Shown here one piece after another: positions 53,364 through 62,870 of a stretch of DNA of 64,000 bases. The notes under the pieces are model-generated. The model did no database searches, was not told the origin of the DNA, and saw only the letters and a list, made by a program, of their open reading frames with translations. The DNA is taken from positions 620,001-684,000 of the forward strand of contig NZ_CP155551.1 in the NCBI RefSeq assembly GCF_039679125.1. Reading direction: 5' to 3'. The stretch comes from Blastococcus sp. HT6-4 (GTDB lineage: Bacteria > Actinomycetota > Actinomycetes > Mycobacteriales > Geodermatophilaceae). A program made the translations under genes and the position numbers. The first letter of the stretch is position 1. Every line of letters begins with the position of its first letter.

Positions 53364-53450
53364 CGCGGCGCCTCTCCTCGGAAGTCGTCGACGGGGTCGG
53401 GCAGCAGCGTAGGCATGCGCCTTCCTCACCCCTCGGGGTAAGGCACGCCG
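53364..53450 (-). promoter_or_regulatory. M-box-like (magnesium riboswitch-like) leader segment of corA
   Basis: On the minus strand, about 20-85 nt before corA, the leader carries GGTGAGG (53430-53424), a hairpin with arms GCCTT/AAGGC and CCCC/GGGG (53419-53444), and TACGCTGCTGCCC (53411-53399), which echo conserved blocks of the M-box Mg2+ aptamer. The remaining 3' part of a full aptamer is not obvious, so this is tentative. Confidence 0.25.
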
Positions 53451-53523
53451 GCACGCCCCTCCAGCCGCCGGCGGCGCAGGCCGTCCTCGACCGGGACATC
53501 ATCCGCCGGTCTGGGAGAGCTCC

Positions 53524-54204
53524 GTGGCGATCAGCGCCCTCGGCGTCCGCGACGCCGTCGCCCCGTCGTACGTGCGCCCGGCCCGCCCCGTGGGCGGCGG
53601 GGAGATCGGGGCCGACCGGCCGGACACGCCCCGGCGGCCGCCGGCCGCCGCGGCCGCCGGTGGGCTGCTTGCCGTCCTGCAGGCCCTCGGTCTGCTGGCG
53701 ATCGGCCTCACGCAGGCCGACACCCTGCTGGCGTCACCGGTGCGGCCGCCGGGATGGGTGGTCGCCGTCGGCCTCGTGGCCCTGGCAGCGTGGATCGTGC
53801 TCTCGGCCGGTGGGGGCGCCGCGCTCGTCGACGGCTCCAGCCGGCGACCGGTCGTGCTGACCTCGGCCGTCGAGCTGTTCGCCGTCTCGATGCTGGGCGT
53901 CGTCGCCCTGCTCGTGCCGTTCCCGGCGGCGTGGCTCGGCGGGGTCCCGCTGCCGCTGCTGCTGGCGGTCGCCGTCGCACTGCCGGTGACCAAGCTCCTC
54001 CTGGTCGACGCGGCATCGGCGCGCCGGTGGGTGCAGCACGGGCCGCGGGTCCGTGCGCGGCGGCCCGACCCGGTGGTCCTCCACCGCTCCCTGTGCGGCC
54101 TGACCCTCGGCGTCATCGCGCTGGGACTGGTGGGTGTCACCGTGCTGAACCCCGCCGACACCGGATCCGGCAGCCCGGCCGCGAGCGTCGTCTCCCAGCC
54201 CTGA
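53524..54204 (+). CDS. Polytopic membrane protein, unknown function
   Basis: 226 aa with four predicted helices: GGLLAVLQALGLLAIGLTQA, VVAVGLVALAAWIVLSAG, a long stretch from AVELFAVSMLGVVALLVPF, and GLTLGVIALGLVGVTVL near the end. The N-terminal 45 residues are cytoplasmic and Pro-rich. I recognise no family. GTG at 53524 has GGGAG about 6 nt before. It lies 47 bp upstream of metG with a -10-like element between, and opposite to corA. Confidence 0.6.
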   Translation: MAISALGVRDAVAPSYVRPARPVGGGEIGADRPDTPRRPPAAAAAGGLLAVLQALGLLAIGLTQADTLLASPVRPPGWVVAVGLVALAAWIVLSAGGGAALVDGSSRRPVVLTSAVELFAVSMLGVVALLVPFPAAWLGGVPLPLLLAVAVALPVTKLLLVDAASARRWVQHGPRVRARRPDPVVLHRSLCGLTLGVIALGLVGVTVLNPADTGSGSPAASVVSQP

Positions 54205-54239
54205 GCGACGGCGCGGGACCTGGCCTGGACCTGCCTCCG

Positions 54240-54245
54240 TACTGT
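54240..54245 (+). promoter_or_regulatory. -10-like hexamer of metG (leaderless arrangement)
   Basis: TACTGT ends 6 nt before the metG GTG at 54252. Confidence 0.5.
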
Positions 54246-54251
54246 TGACCC

Positions 54252-56051
54252 GTGAGTGATCGGCACATCCTGACCGCAGTCGCCTGGCCCTACGCGAACG
54301 GGCCGCGGCACATCGGCCACGTCTCCGGCTTCGGCGTCCCCTCCGACGTCTTCAGCCGGTACCACCGCATGGCCGGGGACAAGGTCCTCATGGTCAGCGG
54401 GACCGACGAGCACGGCACCCCGATCACGGTCGCCGCCGACGCCGAGGGCATCACGCCCCGGGAGATCGCGGACCGGAACAACCGGATCATCGTGGGCGAC
54501 CTGCAGTCCCTCGGGCTGAGCTACGACCTGTTCACCCGGACCACGACGGCCAACCACGCCGCCGTCAGCCAGGAGATCTTCCTCGGCCTGCTCAAGAACG
54601 GGTACGTCTTCCCGAAGACGACGCTCGGCGCGATCAGCCCGTCGACCGGCCGCACCCTGCCCGACCGCTACATCGAGGGCACCTGCCCGATCTGCGGCTA
54701 CGACGGCGCCCGCGGCGACCAGTGCGACAACTGCGGCAACCAGCTCGACCCGATCGAGCTGGTCAACCCGGTCAGCAAGATCAACGGCGAGACACCGAAG
54801 TTCGTGGAGGAGGAGCACTACTTCCTCGACCTGCCGGCGTTCACCCGCGCGCTGGGCGACTGGCTGGCCACCCGCAAGAGCTGGCGGCCCAACGTCCTCA
54901 ACTTCAGCGTCAACCTGCTCGAGGACCTCAAGCCGCGCAGCTACACCCGCGACATCGACTGGGGCGTGCCCGTGCCGCTGGACGGCTGGCGCGACCGTCC
55001 CGACAAGCGGATCTACGTCTGGTTCGACGCCGTCGTCGGCTACCTGTCGGCGTCGATCGAGTGGGCCCGCCGGTCCGGGGACCCCGAGGCCTGGCGGCAG
55101 TGGTGGCAGACGCCGGAGTCCGACGCCTACTACTTCATGGGCAAGGACAACATCGTCTTCCACTCCGAGATCTGGCCCGCCCAACTGCTCGGCTACAACG
55201 GCGAGGGCGACAAGGGCGGGACGCCGGGCTCGCTGGGCCGGCTGAACCTGCCGACCGAGGTGGTCTCGAGCGAGTTCCTGACGATGGAGGGGCGCAAGTT
55301 CTCCTCCTCCCGGAACGTGGTCATCTACGTGCGGGACTTCCTCGCCCGGTACGACGCCGACGCGCTGCGCTACTTCATCGCCGTCGCCGGCCCGGAGAAC
55401 CAGGACACCGACTTCACCTGGGCGGAGTTCCTGCGCCGCAACAACGACGAGCTGGTCGCCGGCTGGGGCAACCTGGTCAACCGCTCGGTGTCGATGGCCG
55501 CGAAGAACGTCGGCGCCGTCCCGACGCCCGGCGAGCTGACCGACGACGACCGCGCGCTCCTGGCGACGACGTCGGGCGCCTTCGGCCCGGTCGGCGACCT
55601 GCTGTCGCGCAACCGGCAGAAGGCCGCGATCACCGAAGCCATGCGGGTCGTCGGCGAGGCGAACAAGTACCTGTCGGACCAGGCCCCGTGGAAGCTCAAG
55701 GAGGACCCGGCCCGCCGGGACACCGTCCTGCACACCGCCCTGCAGGCGATCAAGGACTGCAACGCCCTGCTGACGCCGTTCCTCCCGCACTCCTCGCAGC
55801 AGGTGCACGAACTCCTGGGTGGGACGGGCGTCTGGTCGGTCGCGCCGCAGGTCGAGGAGGTCACCGACCTCGACGAGGGATCGCCCTACCCGATCATCAC
55901 CGGGTCCTACGAGCAGGGCCAGGCGGTCTGGGCCTCCACGCCGCTGCCGGCCGCGGGTACGCCACTGGCCCCGCCCAAGCCGATCTTCACCAAGCTGGAC
56001 CCGTCGATCGTCGACGAGGAGATCCGTCGCCTGGAGGAGGGCGGGGAATGA
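54252..56051 (+). CDS. metG: Methionyl-tRNA synthetase
   Basis: 599-aa class I synthetase charging initiator and elongator tRNA-Met. HIGH motif at 20-23 within [16 protein letters not shown]-like KFSSS at 349-353, and a zinc knuckle Cys145-Cys148 and Cys158-Cys161. The C-terminal anticodon-binding helical domain ends [19 protein letters not shown]; no tRNA-binding appendix is present. GTG at 54252. The stop overlaps the tatD start (ATGA), so the pair is translationally coupled. Order metG-tatD-rpfB-ksgA-ispE is conserved in Actinobacteria. Confidence 0.97.
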   Translation: MSDRHILTAVAWPYANGPRHIGHVSGFGVPSDVFSRYHRMAGDKVLMVSGTDEHGTPITVAADAEGITPREIADRNNRIIVGDLQSLGLSYDLFTRTTTANHAAVSQEIFLGLLKNGYVFPKTTLGAISPSTGRTLPDRYIEGTCPICGYDGARGDQCDNCGNQLDPIELVNPVSKINGETPKFVEEEHYFLDLPAFTRALGDWLATRKSWRPNVLNFSVNLLEDLKPRSYTRDIDWGVPVPLDGWRDRPDKRIYVWFDAVVGYLSASIEWARRSGDPEAWRQWWQTPESDAYYFMGKDNIVFHSEIWPAQLLGYNGEGDKGGTPGSLGRLNLPTEVVSSEFLTMEGRKFSSSRNVVIYVRDFLARYDADALRYFIAVAGPENQDTDFTWAEFLRRNNDELVAGWGNLVNRSVSMAAKNVGAVPTPGELTDDDRALLATTSGAFGPVGDLLSRNRQKAAITEAMRVVGEANKYLSDQAPWKLKEDPARRDTVLHTALQAIKDCNALLTPFLPHSSQQVHELLGGTGVWSVAPQVEEVTDLDEGSPYPIITGSYEQGQAVWASTPLPAAGTPLAPPKPIFTKLDPSIVDEEIRRLEEGGE

Positions 56052-56923
56052 GTCGCTCGGCCTCGTCCCGCGCGAACCGGCGGGGCGAGCCGCCGCCGTC
56101 GCCGGAGCCGCTGCCGGCGCCCGCGCTGGACAGCCACACCCACCTGGACATCGCCGTCGGCGGCGAGGACCGGCTGCCCGACGACGCCGAGGTGGACGCC
56201 GAGATCGCGGCGGCGGAGGCGGTCGGCGTCCCGCGGCTGGTCCAGGTGGGCGTCGACGTCCCGTCGTCTCGCTGGTCGGCGGAGCTGGCGGCCCGGCACC
56301 CGAACGTGCTCGCCGCCGTCGCCGTGCACCCGAACGAGGCCGGGGCCGGGGGAGCCGACGACGACGCCCTCGCGGAGATCGACCGGCTGGCCGCGCTCCC
56401 GCGGGTGCGGGCGGTGGGGGAGACCGGGCTGGACCGGTACCGCACCGGCCCGGAGGGCTGGGCGGCCCAGGAGGCGTCGTTCCGGGCGCACATCCGGATC
56501 GCCAAGGAGCACGGCATCGCGCTGGTCATCCACGACCGGGACGCGCACGAGGAGATCCTCCGGGTCGTCGACGACGAGGGCGCTCCCGAGCACGTGGTCA
56601 TGCACTGCTTCTCCGGCGACGCCGTCTTCGCCAAGGCCTGCGCCGAGCGCGGCTACGTCCTGTCCTTCGCCGGGACCCTGACCTTCGCCAACGCCGGCTA
56701 CCTGCGGGAGGCCGCGGCGCTCACGCCGGTGGACCAGTTGCTGGTGGAGACCGACTCGCCCTTCCTCACGCCGGTGCCCTTCCGGGGCCGGCCGAACGCC
56801 TCGCGCCTGGTGCCGCACACGGTCCGCGCGCTGGCGGAGGTCACCGGCAGCGACCTGGCGCAGCTCTGCGACACCCTCACCGCCACCGCCGAACGCGTCT
56901 TCGGCAGCTGGGGCACCCGCTAG
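56048..56923 (+). CDS. tatD: TatD-family metal-dependent deoxyribonuclease
   Basis: 291-aa TIM-barrel hydrolase. Metal ligands are in DSHTHLD (His30, His32), [28 protein letters not shown] and [10 protein letters not shown]. Members have 3'-5' exonuclease and DNA-repair activity. About 25 residues of Pro-rich sequence precede the barrel. The ATG at 56048 overlaps the metG stop. Homologue of Rv1008. Confidence 0.92.
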   Translation: MSRSASSRANRRGEPPPSPEPLPAPALDSHTHLDIAVGGEDRLPDDAEVDAEIAAAEAVGVPRLVQVGVDVPSSRWSAELAARHPNVLAAVAVHPNEAGAGGADDDALAEIDRLAALPRVRAVGETGLDRYRTGPEGWAAQEASFRAHIRIAKEHGIALVIHDRDAHEEILRVVDDEGAPEHVVMHCFSGDAVFAKACAERGYVLSFAGTLTFANAGYLREAAALTPVDQLLVETDSPFLTPVPFRGRPNASRLVPHTVRALAEVTGSDLAQLCDTLTATAERVFGSWGTR

Positions 56924-57065
56924 GTCCGATCGCGCCGAGTGGCCCCCGGAGGGGTCCGCGCAGGCGCGATGGAGGCGCTCGTCGCCGCCGGGGGACGGCA
57001 CGTGGCCGCGGTGTCGTCCGGAGGATCGCGATGTCACAGCGAATGTCACGGCATTCGGTGGCGGT

Positions 57066-57092
57066 GTCGTCCGGCAGGACGACAATGTTCTC
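57066..57092 (+). promoter_or_regulatory. Hairpin and -10-like element before the 57093 gene
   Basis: GTCGTCC (57066-57072) pairs with GGACGAC (57077-57083). The -10-like GACAAT (57081-57086) overlaps its right arm and ends 6 nt before the GTG at 57093. A direct repeat of GCGGTGTCGTCCGG (57008-57021 and 57061-57074) precedes it. Confidence 0.4.
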
Positions 57093-57932
57093 GTGGGCCG
57101 TCTCATTGCCGTCGTGGTGTTCGTCGCTCTGCTGGTCCCGGGTGTGCTCCTGGCGAGGGCCTGGGGGCTGGCGTCCGGGCGCCGGTCGGTCGCGTCCGCG
57201 GGCGTGGAGCTGGCCGAGCCGACCCCCGAGGGGACGGCCACGCTGCGCCGTCAGGCCGCGCACGCCCGCCGGTGGCGCCGGTCGGGCCTGCTGCTCGGCA
57301 TCGCCGGGATCGTCGCCAGCGTGATCGCGCTGGCCGAGGCGTCGGTCTTCCTCTGGGTGCCGGTGCTCGCGGTGGGCCTGCTGGCCGGTGTCCTGCTCGG
57401 CGAGGCGACGCGGCCGCGGCCGCGGTGGGCCCTGTCCGACCCGGTCCGCCGGCCGCGGCAGACCGAGCAGATCTCGCCGTGGCTGGTGTGGACCATGCGC
57501 GGCGTGGTCCTCGCCGAGCTGGTCACCGCCGGCTGGCTGTGGTCCTCCGGTGACCTGGACGGACCGGTGGCCTGGGCGGTCGTCGGCGTGCCGGGAGCGG
57601 CGTGGCTGCTGGCGGAGGCGGCGTTGCTGCGGGCGCTGGTCCGTCCCATGCCGAAGGAGGGGGCGGACGTGCCGGTCGACGAGGCGTTGCGGACGTGGAC
57701 CGCGCACCTGGTCACCGCAGCGGCCAGCGTGACCGCCCTCCTCCCGTTCGGGACGCTGCTGCTGCGGATCGGGCTCGACCTGGGCGAGCGGGTCAGCGAG
57801 AGCTTCGACGTCCTGCCCGTGGCGTTCGTCGCAGGCGGGTTCTCCGCGCTCGCAGCGGGGATCGCGGTCACCGGCTTCCTGATCACCTGGCTGCGTCCCG
57901 TGCGGGCCGGCGCGCCGGCCCTCGCCGGCTGA
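57093..57932 (+). CDS. Polytopic membrane protein, unknown function
   Basis: 279 aa. Helices: RLIAVVVFVALLVPGVLLA at the N-terminus, a pair near 65-105 (LLLGIAGIVASVIALAEA, VLAVGLLAGVLLG), a pair around 130-175 (VVLAELVTAGWLWSSG, AWAVVGVPGAAWLLAEA), and two near the C-terminus (ALLPFGTLLLRIGLDLG, VAGGFSALAAGIAVTGFLI). No recognisable catalytic motif. GTG at 57093 is directly downstream of the -10-like element. An 18-bp perfect palindrome spans its stop codon. It lies between tatD and rpfB. Confidence 0.6.
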   Translation: MGRLIAVVVFVALLVPGVLLARAWGLASGRRSVASAGVELAEPTPEGTATLRRQAAHARRWRRSGLLLGIAGIVASVIALAEASVFLWVPVLAVGLLAGVLLGEATRPRPRWALSDPVRRPRQTEQISPWLVWTMRGVVLAELVTAGWLWSSGDLDGPVAWAVVGVPGAAWLLAEAALLRALVRPMPKEGADVPVDEALRTWTAHLVTAAASVTALLPFGTLLLRIGLDLGERVSESFDVLPVAFVAGGFSALAAGIAVTGFLITWLRPVRAGAPALAG

Positions 57933-57941
57933 TCAGCCGGC
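57924..57941. terminator. Palindrome across the stop codon of the 57093 gene
   Basis: GCCGGCT (57924-57930) and AGCCGGC (57935-57941) around GATC form a perfect 18-bp palindrome spanning the stop codon. A second hairpin follows at 57943-57963 (CGTC, CCCC, GGGG, GACG with one bulged T). Probably transcription-terminating structures. Confidence 0.45.
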
Positions 57942-58289
57942 TCGTCTCCCCGTCCGGGGGACGGCGCACACCGTGTCGTTGATCACCGGGGGGCAGCCGG
58001 CCCGGGCGTGGGCCCACCCGCCCCACCCGCCTCACCCGGCACGGCGGTGACAGTCTGTGCTGGCGCGCCCACGGGGTGAGGCCGCCGAGGTCTGCTTGAC
58101 TCCTTGTCGACCGTTGTCATGCGCAGAGTGTTCGTTATCGTGTCGTGATCGATAGCCGGGGTGGAGACGACCCGGGCGGCGTTCACCGGCCCGGGGCCCG
58201 CTCCGGCCGATCGCCGCTCGCATCCGCGTCCGGGCCGCTCCGCGGTCCGGACGCTCTCCTGCCCGGGTTCTGTGACCCCTGGAAGTGTC
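57933..58289 (+). other. 357-bp intergenic region upstream of rpfB
   Basis: No gene is seen here. It holds the two hairpins at its left end, a GC-rich middle, and around 58090-58160 a comparatively AT-rich zone with promoter-like elements. An in-frame extension of rpfB reaches back to 58161 but lacks a good ribosome site. Confidence 0.6.
58114..58141 (+). promoter_or_regulatory. Promoter candidate for rpfB
   Basis: TTGTCA (58114-58119) and TATCGT (58136-58141) with a 16-nt spacer give a primary-sigma-type promoter about 150 nt before the rpfB start. The nonamer GTTATCGTG (58134-58142) recurs upstream of the LGFP protein gene. Confidence 0.4.
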
Positions 58290-59381
58290 GTGCGTCGCTC
58301 CCTGCAGCTCAGCCTCTTCACCCTCGTCCTCCTCGGACTCGTGGGTGGGACGCTGGCGTTCTTCGTCGCCCAGAAGTCCCTCACCCTCACCGTTGACGGG
58401 CAGACCCGCGACATCGGCACCTACGCCGGCACCGTGGGCGAGGTGCTGGAGGACGAGGGGCTGACCCTCGCCGCCCACGACGTCGTCCTGCCGTCGGCCG
58501 ACCAGGCGGTGTCCGACGGCGACACCGTCGTCCTGAACCGGGCACGTCCCCTGGAGCTCACCGTCGACGGCGTCTCCCGGGAGGTGCACGTGACCGCCCT
58601 GTCGGTCGAGGAGGCGCTGGACCAGTTGGGCTTCCGCGCCGACGGTCTGGTGCTCTCCGCGAGCCGGAGCGACCGCCTGCCGCTGGCGGGCATGCAGCTC
58701 ACCATCACCACGCCCAAGGAGATCGTGCTCGTCGCCGACGGGGACGAGCGCGTGGTCACCACCACCGCCGCCACGGCCGGCGACCTGCTGGCCGAGCAGG
58801 GCATCGCACTCGGCGCCACCGACCGGACGAGCCTGCGACTGACCCAGGGCCTGCTGAACCGGATGCGGCTGCAGGTGTACCGGGTGCAGGTCTCGGAGGT
58901 CACCGAGACCACCCCCGTCGCGCACGGGCGGGTCGAGACGAAGGACGCCGAGGCGTTCACGGGTGACGAGACCGTGACGCGGCCCGGTGTCGACGGCGAG
59001 AAGACCACGACCTACCGGGTGACCGTCGAGGACGGCCGCGAGCTCGGCCGCGAGGAGCTGTCCACCGCCGTCACCCGGGAGCCGGTCGACGAGCTGGTGA
59101 CGGTCGGCACCAAGGCGCGCCCGGCCAACAGTCCGACCGCCGACGGCCTGAACTGGGCGGCACTGGCCGCGTGCGAGTCCGGCGGACGCCCGACCGCGGT
59201 CAGCGGCACCGGCAAGTACCGGGGCATGTACCAGTTCTCCCAGGCCACCTGGAACTCCGTCGGCGGCGTCGGCGACCCCGCCGCCGCCTCCGCGGACGAG
59301 CAGACCTACCGGGCGCAGCTGCTCTACCAGCGCTCCGGCGCCGGCCAGTGGCCGCACTGCGGCCCCCGCCTGCTCGGTTGA
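58290..59381 (+). CDS. rpfB: Resuscitation-promoting factor RpfB
   Basis: 363-aa exported peptidoglycan hydrolase that helps revive dormant cells. A membrane helix ([17 protein letters not shown], about 10-26) anchors three DUF348 domains (about 30-72, 87-130, 143-185), then a G5 domain (about 197-275) and a C-terminal Rpf catalytic domain (286-363) with Glu296 in AACESGG and Trp/Cys residues as in other Rpfs. GTG at 58290 has GGAAG 5 nt before and starts just before the helix. The domain set equals mycobacterial RpfB (Rv1009). A 10-bp gap separates it from rsmA, so co-transcription is likely. Confidence 0.95.
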   Translation: MRRSLQLSLFTLVLLGLVGGTLAFFVAQKSLTLTVDGQTRDIGTYAGTVGEVLEDEGLTLAAHDVVLPSADQAVSDGDTVVLNRARPLELTVDGVSREVHVTALSVEEALDQLGFRADGLVLSASRSDRLPLAGMQLTITTPKEIVLVADGDERVVTTTAATAGDLLAEQGIALGATDRTSLRLTQGLLNRMRLQVYRVQVSEVTETTPVAHGRVETKDAEAFTGDETVTRPGVDGEKTTTYRVTVEDGRELGREELSTAVTREPVDELVTVGTKARPANSPTADGLNWAALAACESGGRPTAVSGTGKYRGMYQFSQATWNSVGGVGDPAAASADEQTYRAQLLYQRSGAGQWPHCGPRLLG

Positions 59382-59391
59382 TCGGACCGAC

Positions 59392-60258
59392 CTGAGCACC
59401 TCACCGGAGCAGGCCGACGGGCTGCTGGGCCCGGCCGCCATCCGCGACCTGGCCCAGCAGCTCGAGCTGCGTCCCACGAAGACCCTCGGGCAGAACTTCC
59501 TGCACGACGCCAACACGATCCGGCGGATCGTGCGCACCGCGGAGGTGCGCGACGACGACGTCGTGCTCGAGGTGGGCCCGGGCCTCGGATCGCTCACCCT
59601 CGGGCTGCTGCCGGCCGCCGCGCGGGTCACCGCGGTGGAGATCGACCCCCGGCTGGCCCGGCTGCTGCCGGCGACCGTCGCGGCCCGCCGGCCCGACCTG
59701 GCCGACCGGCTCACCGTCGTGGAGGGCGACGCGCTCCGGATCACCGAGCTGCCCGGCCCGCCCCCGACCGCGCTGGTCGCGAACCTGCCCTACAACGTCG
59801 CGGTACCGGTGCTCCTCCACCTGCTCGAGCTGCTGCCCACCCTCGACCGGGCGCTGATCCTGGTGCAGGCGGAGGTGGCCGAGCGGCTCGCCGCCGGGCC
59901 AGGGACGGCCGCCTACGGGATCCCGTCGGTCAAGGCCGCCTGGTACGGCGAGGTGCGCCGCGCGGGCAACGTCGGCCGCCGGGTGTTCTGGCCGGAACCC
60001 AACGTCGACTCCGGTCTGGTCGCCCTGGTCCGGCGGCCGCCCCCGCCCGGTGACCGGCGGGCCACCTTCGCCGTCGTCGACGCCGCCTTCGCCATGCGGC
60101 GCAAGGGCCTGCGGGCCGCGCTGGCCCGCTGGGCCGGCAGCCCGGCCGCGGCCGAGGCCCGCCTGCGGGCGGCCGGCATCGATCCCTCGGCCCGCGGCGA
60201 GCAGCTCTCGGTCACCGACTTCGCCCGGCTGGCCGCCACCGAACCGGTGCAGCCGTGA
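59392..60258 (+). CDS. rsmA: 16S rRNA dimethyladenosine transferase RsmA (KsgA)
   Basis: 288 aa read from CTG at 59392. RsmA dimethylates A1518 and A1519 of 16S rRNA, using SAM. Motifs: [13 protein letters not shown] at 27-39, [10 protein letters not shown] at 60-69, EIDPRLA at 83-89, NLPYNVAVP at 131-139 and [12 protein letters not shown] later. The N-terminal GQNF segment is essential, yet no ATG, GTG or TTG lies in frame between the rpfB stop and residue 47 (a GTG at 59530). CTG at 59392 is the best candidate start. Overlaps ispE by GTGA. Confidence 0.9.
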   Translation: MSTSPEQADGLLGPAAIRDLAQQLELRPTKTLGQNFLHDANTIRRIVRTAEVRDDDVVLEVGPGLGSLTLGLLPAAARVTAVEIDPRLARLLPATVAARRPDLADRLTVVEGDALRITELPGPPPTALVANLPYNVAVPVLLHLLELLPTLDRALILVQAEVAERLAAGPGTAAYGIPSVKAAWYGEVRRAGNVGRRVFWPEPNVDSGLVALVRRPPPPGDRRATFAVVDAAFAMRRKGLRAALARWAGSPAAAEARLRAAGIDPSARGEQLSVTDFARLAATEPVQP

Positions 60259-61190
60259 CCGGCCGCGACGCCGTCGTCGTCCGTGCGCCGGCGAAGATCA
60301 ACGTGCACCTGGGCGTGGGTCCGCTGCGCGCCGACGGCTTCCACGAACTGCGCACCGTCTACCTGGCGGTGTCGCTGTTCGACTCGGTGACCGTCCGGCC
60401 GGCCGACGGGCTGTCCCTGACCGTGTCCGGTGAGGGCGCCGGTGTGGCCGACGGCCCCGGGCAGGTCCCGGGCGACCGCACCAACCTGGTCTGGCGGGCC
60501 GCGGAGCTGCTCGCCGAGCACGCCGGCGTCCGTCCCGACGCGGCGATGTCGGTCGCGAAGAGCATCCCGGTGGCCGCGGGCCTCGCCGGCGGAAGTGCGG
60601 ACGCCGCCGCTGCACTGGTGGCCCTCGACGCCCTCTGGGACACCCGGGCCGGCCGCGACGAGCTGCTCCGGCTGGCCGCGCAGCTGGGCAGCGACGTCCC
60701 GTTCGGCCTCGTCGGCGGGATCGCGCTGGGCGTCGGGCGCGGGGAGGAGGTGTCCCCGGTGCTGGCCGGCGGCCGGTGGCACTGGGTCCTCGGCATCGCC
60801 GGCGACGGGCTCTCGACGCCGGCCGTCTACGGCGAGCTGGACCGGCTCCGGGCGGCCGGCCGGGCGCCGGAGGTGACCGAGCCGACGCCGGCCGACCCGG
60901 TGCTCGCGGCGCTGCGGGCGGGATCCCCCGCGGACGTCGGGGCGGCCCTCGTCAACGACCTGCAGCCGGCGGCCCTGAGCCTGCGGCCGGACCTGCGGCG
61001 TGCGCTCCGGGCCGCCGCGGACGCCGGCGCGGTCGCGGCCCTCGTCAGCGGATCGGGACCCACGGTGGCGGCGCTCGCGGCCGACGAGCAGGGGGCCGTC
61101 CGGCTCGCCGCCGAGCTGGCCGGGGCAGGGGTCTTCCGCACCGTCCGCGCGGTCACCGGTCCGGTGCCCGGCGCCCGTCTCGTCCCCTGA
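60255..61190 (+). CDS. ispE: 4-diphosphocytidyl-2-C-methyl-D-erythritol kinase
   Basis: 311-aa GHMP kinase of the MEP isoprenoid pathway. [23 protein letters not shown] (cited as [12 protein letters not shown] and RADGFHEL) is the substrate-binding start, [16 protein letters not shown] the ATP loop, and [10 protein letters not shown] the third GHMP motif. GTG at 60255 overlaps the rsmA stop (GTGA), so the two genes are translationally coupled. Homologue of Rv1011. The convergent TetR gene ends 22 bp beyond. Confidence 0.95.
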   Translation: MTGRDAVVVRAPAKINVHLGVGPLRADGFHELRTVYLAVSLFDSVTVRPADGLSLTVSGEGAGVADGPGQVPGDRTNLVWRAAELLAEHAGVRPDAAMSVAKSIPVAAGLAGGSADAAAALVALDALWDTRAGRDELLRLAAQLGSDVPFGLVGGIALGVGRGEEVSPVLAGGRWHWVLGIAGDGLSTPAVYGELDRLRAAGRAPEVTEPTPADPVLAALRAGSPADVGAALVNDLQPAALSLRPDLRRALRAAADAGAVAALVSGSGPTVAALAADEQGAVRLAAELAGAGVFRTVRAVTGPVPGARLVP

Positions 61191-61212
61191 CCCCCGCTCC
61201 GGACCCCGGAGG

Positions 61213-61827
61213 TCAGCTGCCCGCGGGAGATCCGTCGCCGACGGTGCCGGGTTCCGGATCGAGGTGGGCCAGGCCGTTGTAGGCCAGGTTGACCAGGTGG
61301 GCGGCCACCTCGTGCTTGCCGAGCGAACGGTTGTCCAGCCACCACTGGCCGGACAGCGCCACCATGCCGACCAGCGCCTGGCTGTAGAGCTCGGCCAGCC
61401 CCGGACGGTAGCCACGGACGGCGAACTCCCGCGCCAGGACGTGCTCGACGGTGCGCGCCACCTCACCGATCAGCGATCCGAACGTGCCGTTGCCGCTGGT
61501 CCCGGGTGCGTCGCGGACGAGCACGCGGAACCCCTCGGTGTCCTCCTCGATGTAGTCGAGGATGACCAGCGCGGCCCGCTCCAGCAGCTCCCGCGGGTGG
61601 CCCGGGGACGACAGCGCCGCCGAGAACCGGTCGAGCAGGCGGTTCATCTCCCGCTCGACGACGTCGGCGTAGAGCCCCTCCTTGCCGCCGAAGTGCCCGT
61701 AGACCACCGGCTTGCTCACCTCGGCGTGGGCCGCGATCTCCTCGACGGAGGTGGCGTCGAACCCCTTCTGCGCGAACAGCTCCCGGCCGACGTCGAGCAG
61801 TTGCCGACGACGCTCGGTGCCGGTCAT
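61213..61827 (-). CDS. TetR/AcrR-family transcriptional regulator
   Basis: 204-aa repressor. The DNA-binding domain (about 5-50) has RRQLLDVGRELFAQKGFDAT and VEEIAAHAEVSKPVVYGHFG, the group common beside fatty-acid or desaturase genes. The ligand domain includes ALVGMVALSGQWWLDNR and HLVNLAYNGLAHLDPEP near the C-terminus. ATG at 61827 chosen; GTG at 61833 also possible. It lies 50 bp downstream of the desaturase on the same strand, so it may be co-expressed with and control it. The effector (perhaps acyl-CoA) is unknown. Confidence 0.82.
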   Translation of the reverse strand: MTGTERRRQLLDVGRELFAQKGFDATSVEEIAAHAEVSKPVVYGHFGGKEGLYADVVEREMNRLLDRFSAALSSPGHPRELLERAALVILDYIEEDTEGFRVLVRDAPGTSGNGTFGSLIGEVARTVEHVLAREFAVRGYRPGLAELYSQALVGMVALSGQWWLDNRSLGKHEVAAHLVNLAYNGLAHLDPEPGTVGDGSPAGS

Positions 61828-61877
61828 GCGCACGCGGGGCCGGCCGCGCCCGGCCGGGGCGGCCGGGGCGGGAACCT

Positions 61878-62870
61878 TCAGCTGCCGGCCGCCGCGGGCG
61901 CGCGCCGCTTGGCCGCGAGCCGCACCGGGTCGGGCCACTTGACGTTCGACGCCCAGCCCAGCTTCTCGAAGACCCAGATCACCCGGGCGCTGATGTCGAT
62001 CTGCCCGCGCAGCACACCGTGCCGGGCGCAGGTGGGGTCGGCGTGGTGCAGGTTGTGCCAGGACTCGCCGGCGCTCAGGATCGCCAGCGGCCAGAAGTTG
62101 GTCGCCCGGTCGCGGCCAGGGGAGACGAACGGCCGGTCGCCGACCACGTGGCAGACCGAGTTGATCGACCAGGTGACGTGGTGCAGCAGGCCGATGCGCA
62201 CCAGGCCGGCCCAGAAGAACGCCGTCCAGGCGCCGGCCCAGGAGCCGGTGACCACGCCGCCGATGACGGCCGGGAGGAAGAGGCTGACCGCCGCCCACAC
62301 CACGAACATCCGGTCGGTGGTGACCAGGGCCGAGTCCTTCATCAGGTCGGGCGCGTAGCGCTCCTGGCTCGTCTTCCGCCGCTCGAACAGCCAGCCGAGG
62401 TGGGCGTGGAACATGCCCTTGAGCAGCGCGCGGGCGTCGCTGCCGTAGCGCCACGGCGAGTGCGGGTCGCCGTCGCGGTCGGAGAAGGCGTGGTGCCGGC
62501 GGTGGTCGGCGACCCACTGCACGACCGGGCCCTGCACCGCCATGGAGCCGGCGACGGCCAGCAGCAGCCGCAGGGGCCGCCTGGCCTTGAACGAGCCGTG
62601 CGTGAAGTACCGGTGGAATCCCACCGTCACGCCGAGGAGCGTGAAGAAGTAGAAGCCGACGGCCAGCCCGACGTCGAGCCAGGACAGGCCCCAGCCCCAC
62701 ACGGCCGGGACGATCGCCGCGATGGCGAGGAACGGCACGACCACGAAGGCGTAGAGCGTGACGATCTCGAGCACGCTCTTGTGCCGGCCGATCGCGTTGG
62801 CGGGCAGGCCGACGTGCGGTTCTGCGGCGCGGGGTGGAGCCGTGGGCCGGGTACGGGCAGGAGCGGACAA
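61878..62870 (-). CDS. Membrane fatty-acyl-CoA desaturase
   Basis: 330-aa integral membrane di-iron delta-9-type desaturase acting on acyl-CoA. The histidine boxes are HRYFTH (86-91), HRRHH (123-127) and HNLHH (272-276). Four main hydrophobic stretches flank them. Electron supply probably comes from a ferredoxin or reductase elsewhere, for example the FprA-like enzyme at 23.8 kb. The start is TTG at 62870, with GGAGG 4 nt upstream; no ATG or GTG gives as good a match. The TetR gene follows on the same strand. The family controls membrane fluidity. Confidence 0.9.
   Translation of the reverse strand: MSAPARTRPTAPPRAAEPHVGLPANAIGRHKSVLEIVTLYAFVVVPFLAIAAIVPAVWGWGLSWLDVGLAVGFYFFTLLGVTVGFHRYFTHGSFKARRPLRLLLAVAGSMAVQGPVVQWVADHRRHHAFSDRDGDPHSPWRYGSDARALLKGMFHAHLGWLFERRKTSQERYAPDLMKDSALVTTDRMFVVWAAVSLFLPAVIGGVVTGSWAGAWTAFFWAGLVRIGLLHHVTWSINSVCHVVGDRPFVSPGRDRATNFWPLAILSAGESWHNLHHADPTCARHGVLRGQIDISARVIWVFEKLGWASNVKWPDPVRLAAKRRAPAAAGS

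Noticed and set aside
53524-55808. Minus-strand long frames opposite metG
   Set aside because: Shadow frames; metG is intact and motif-rich on the plus strand.
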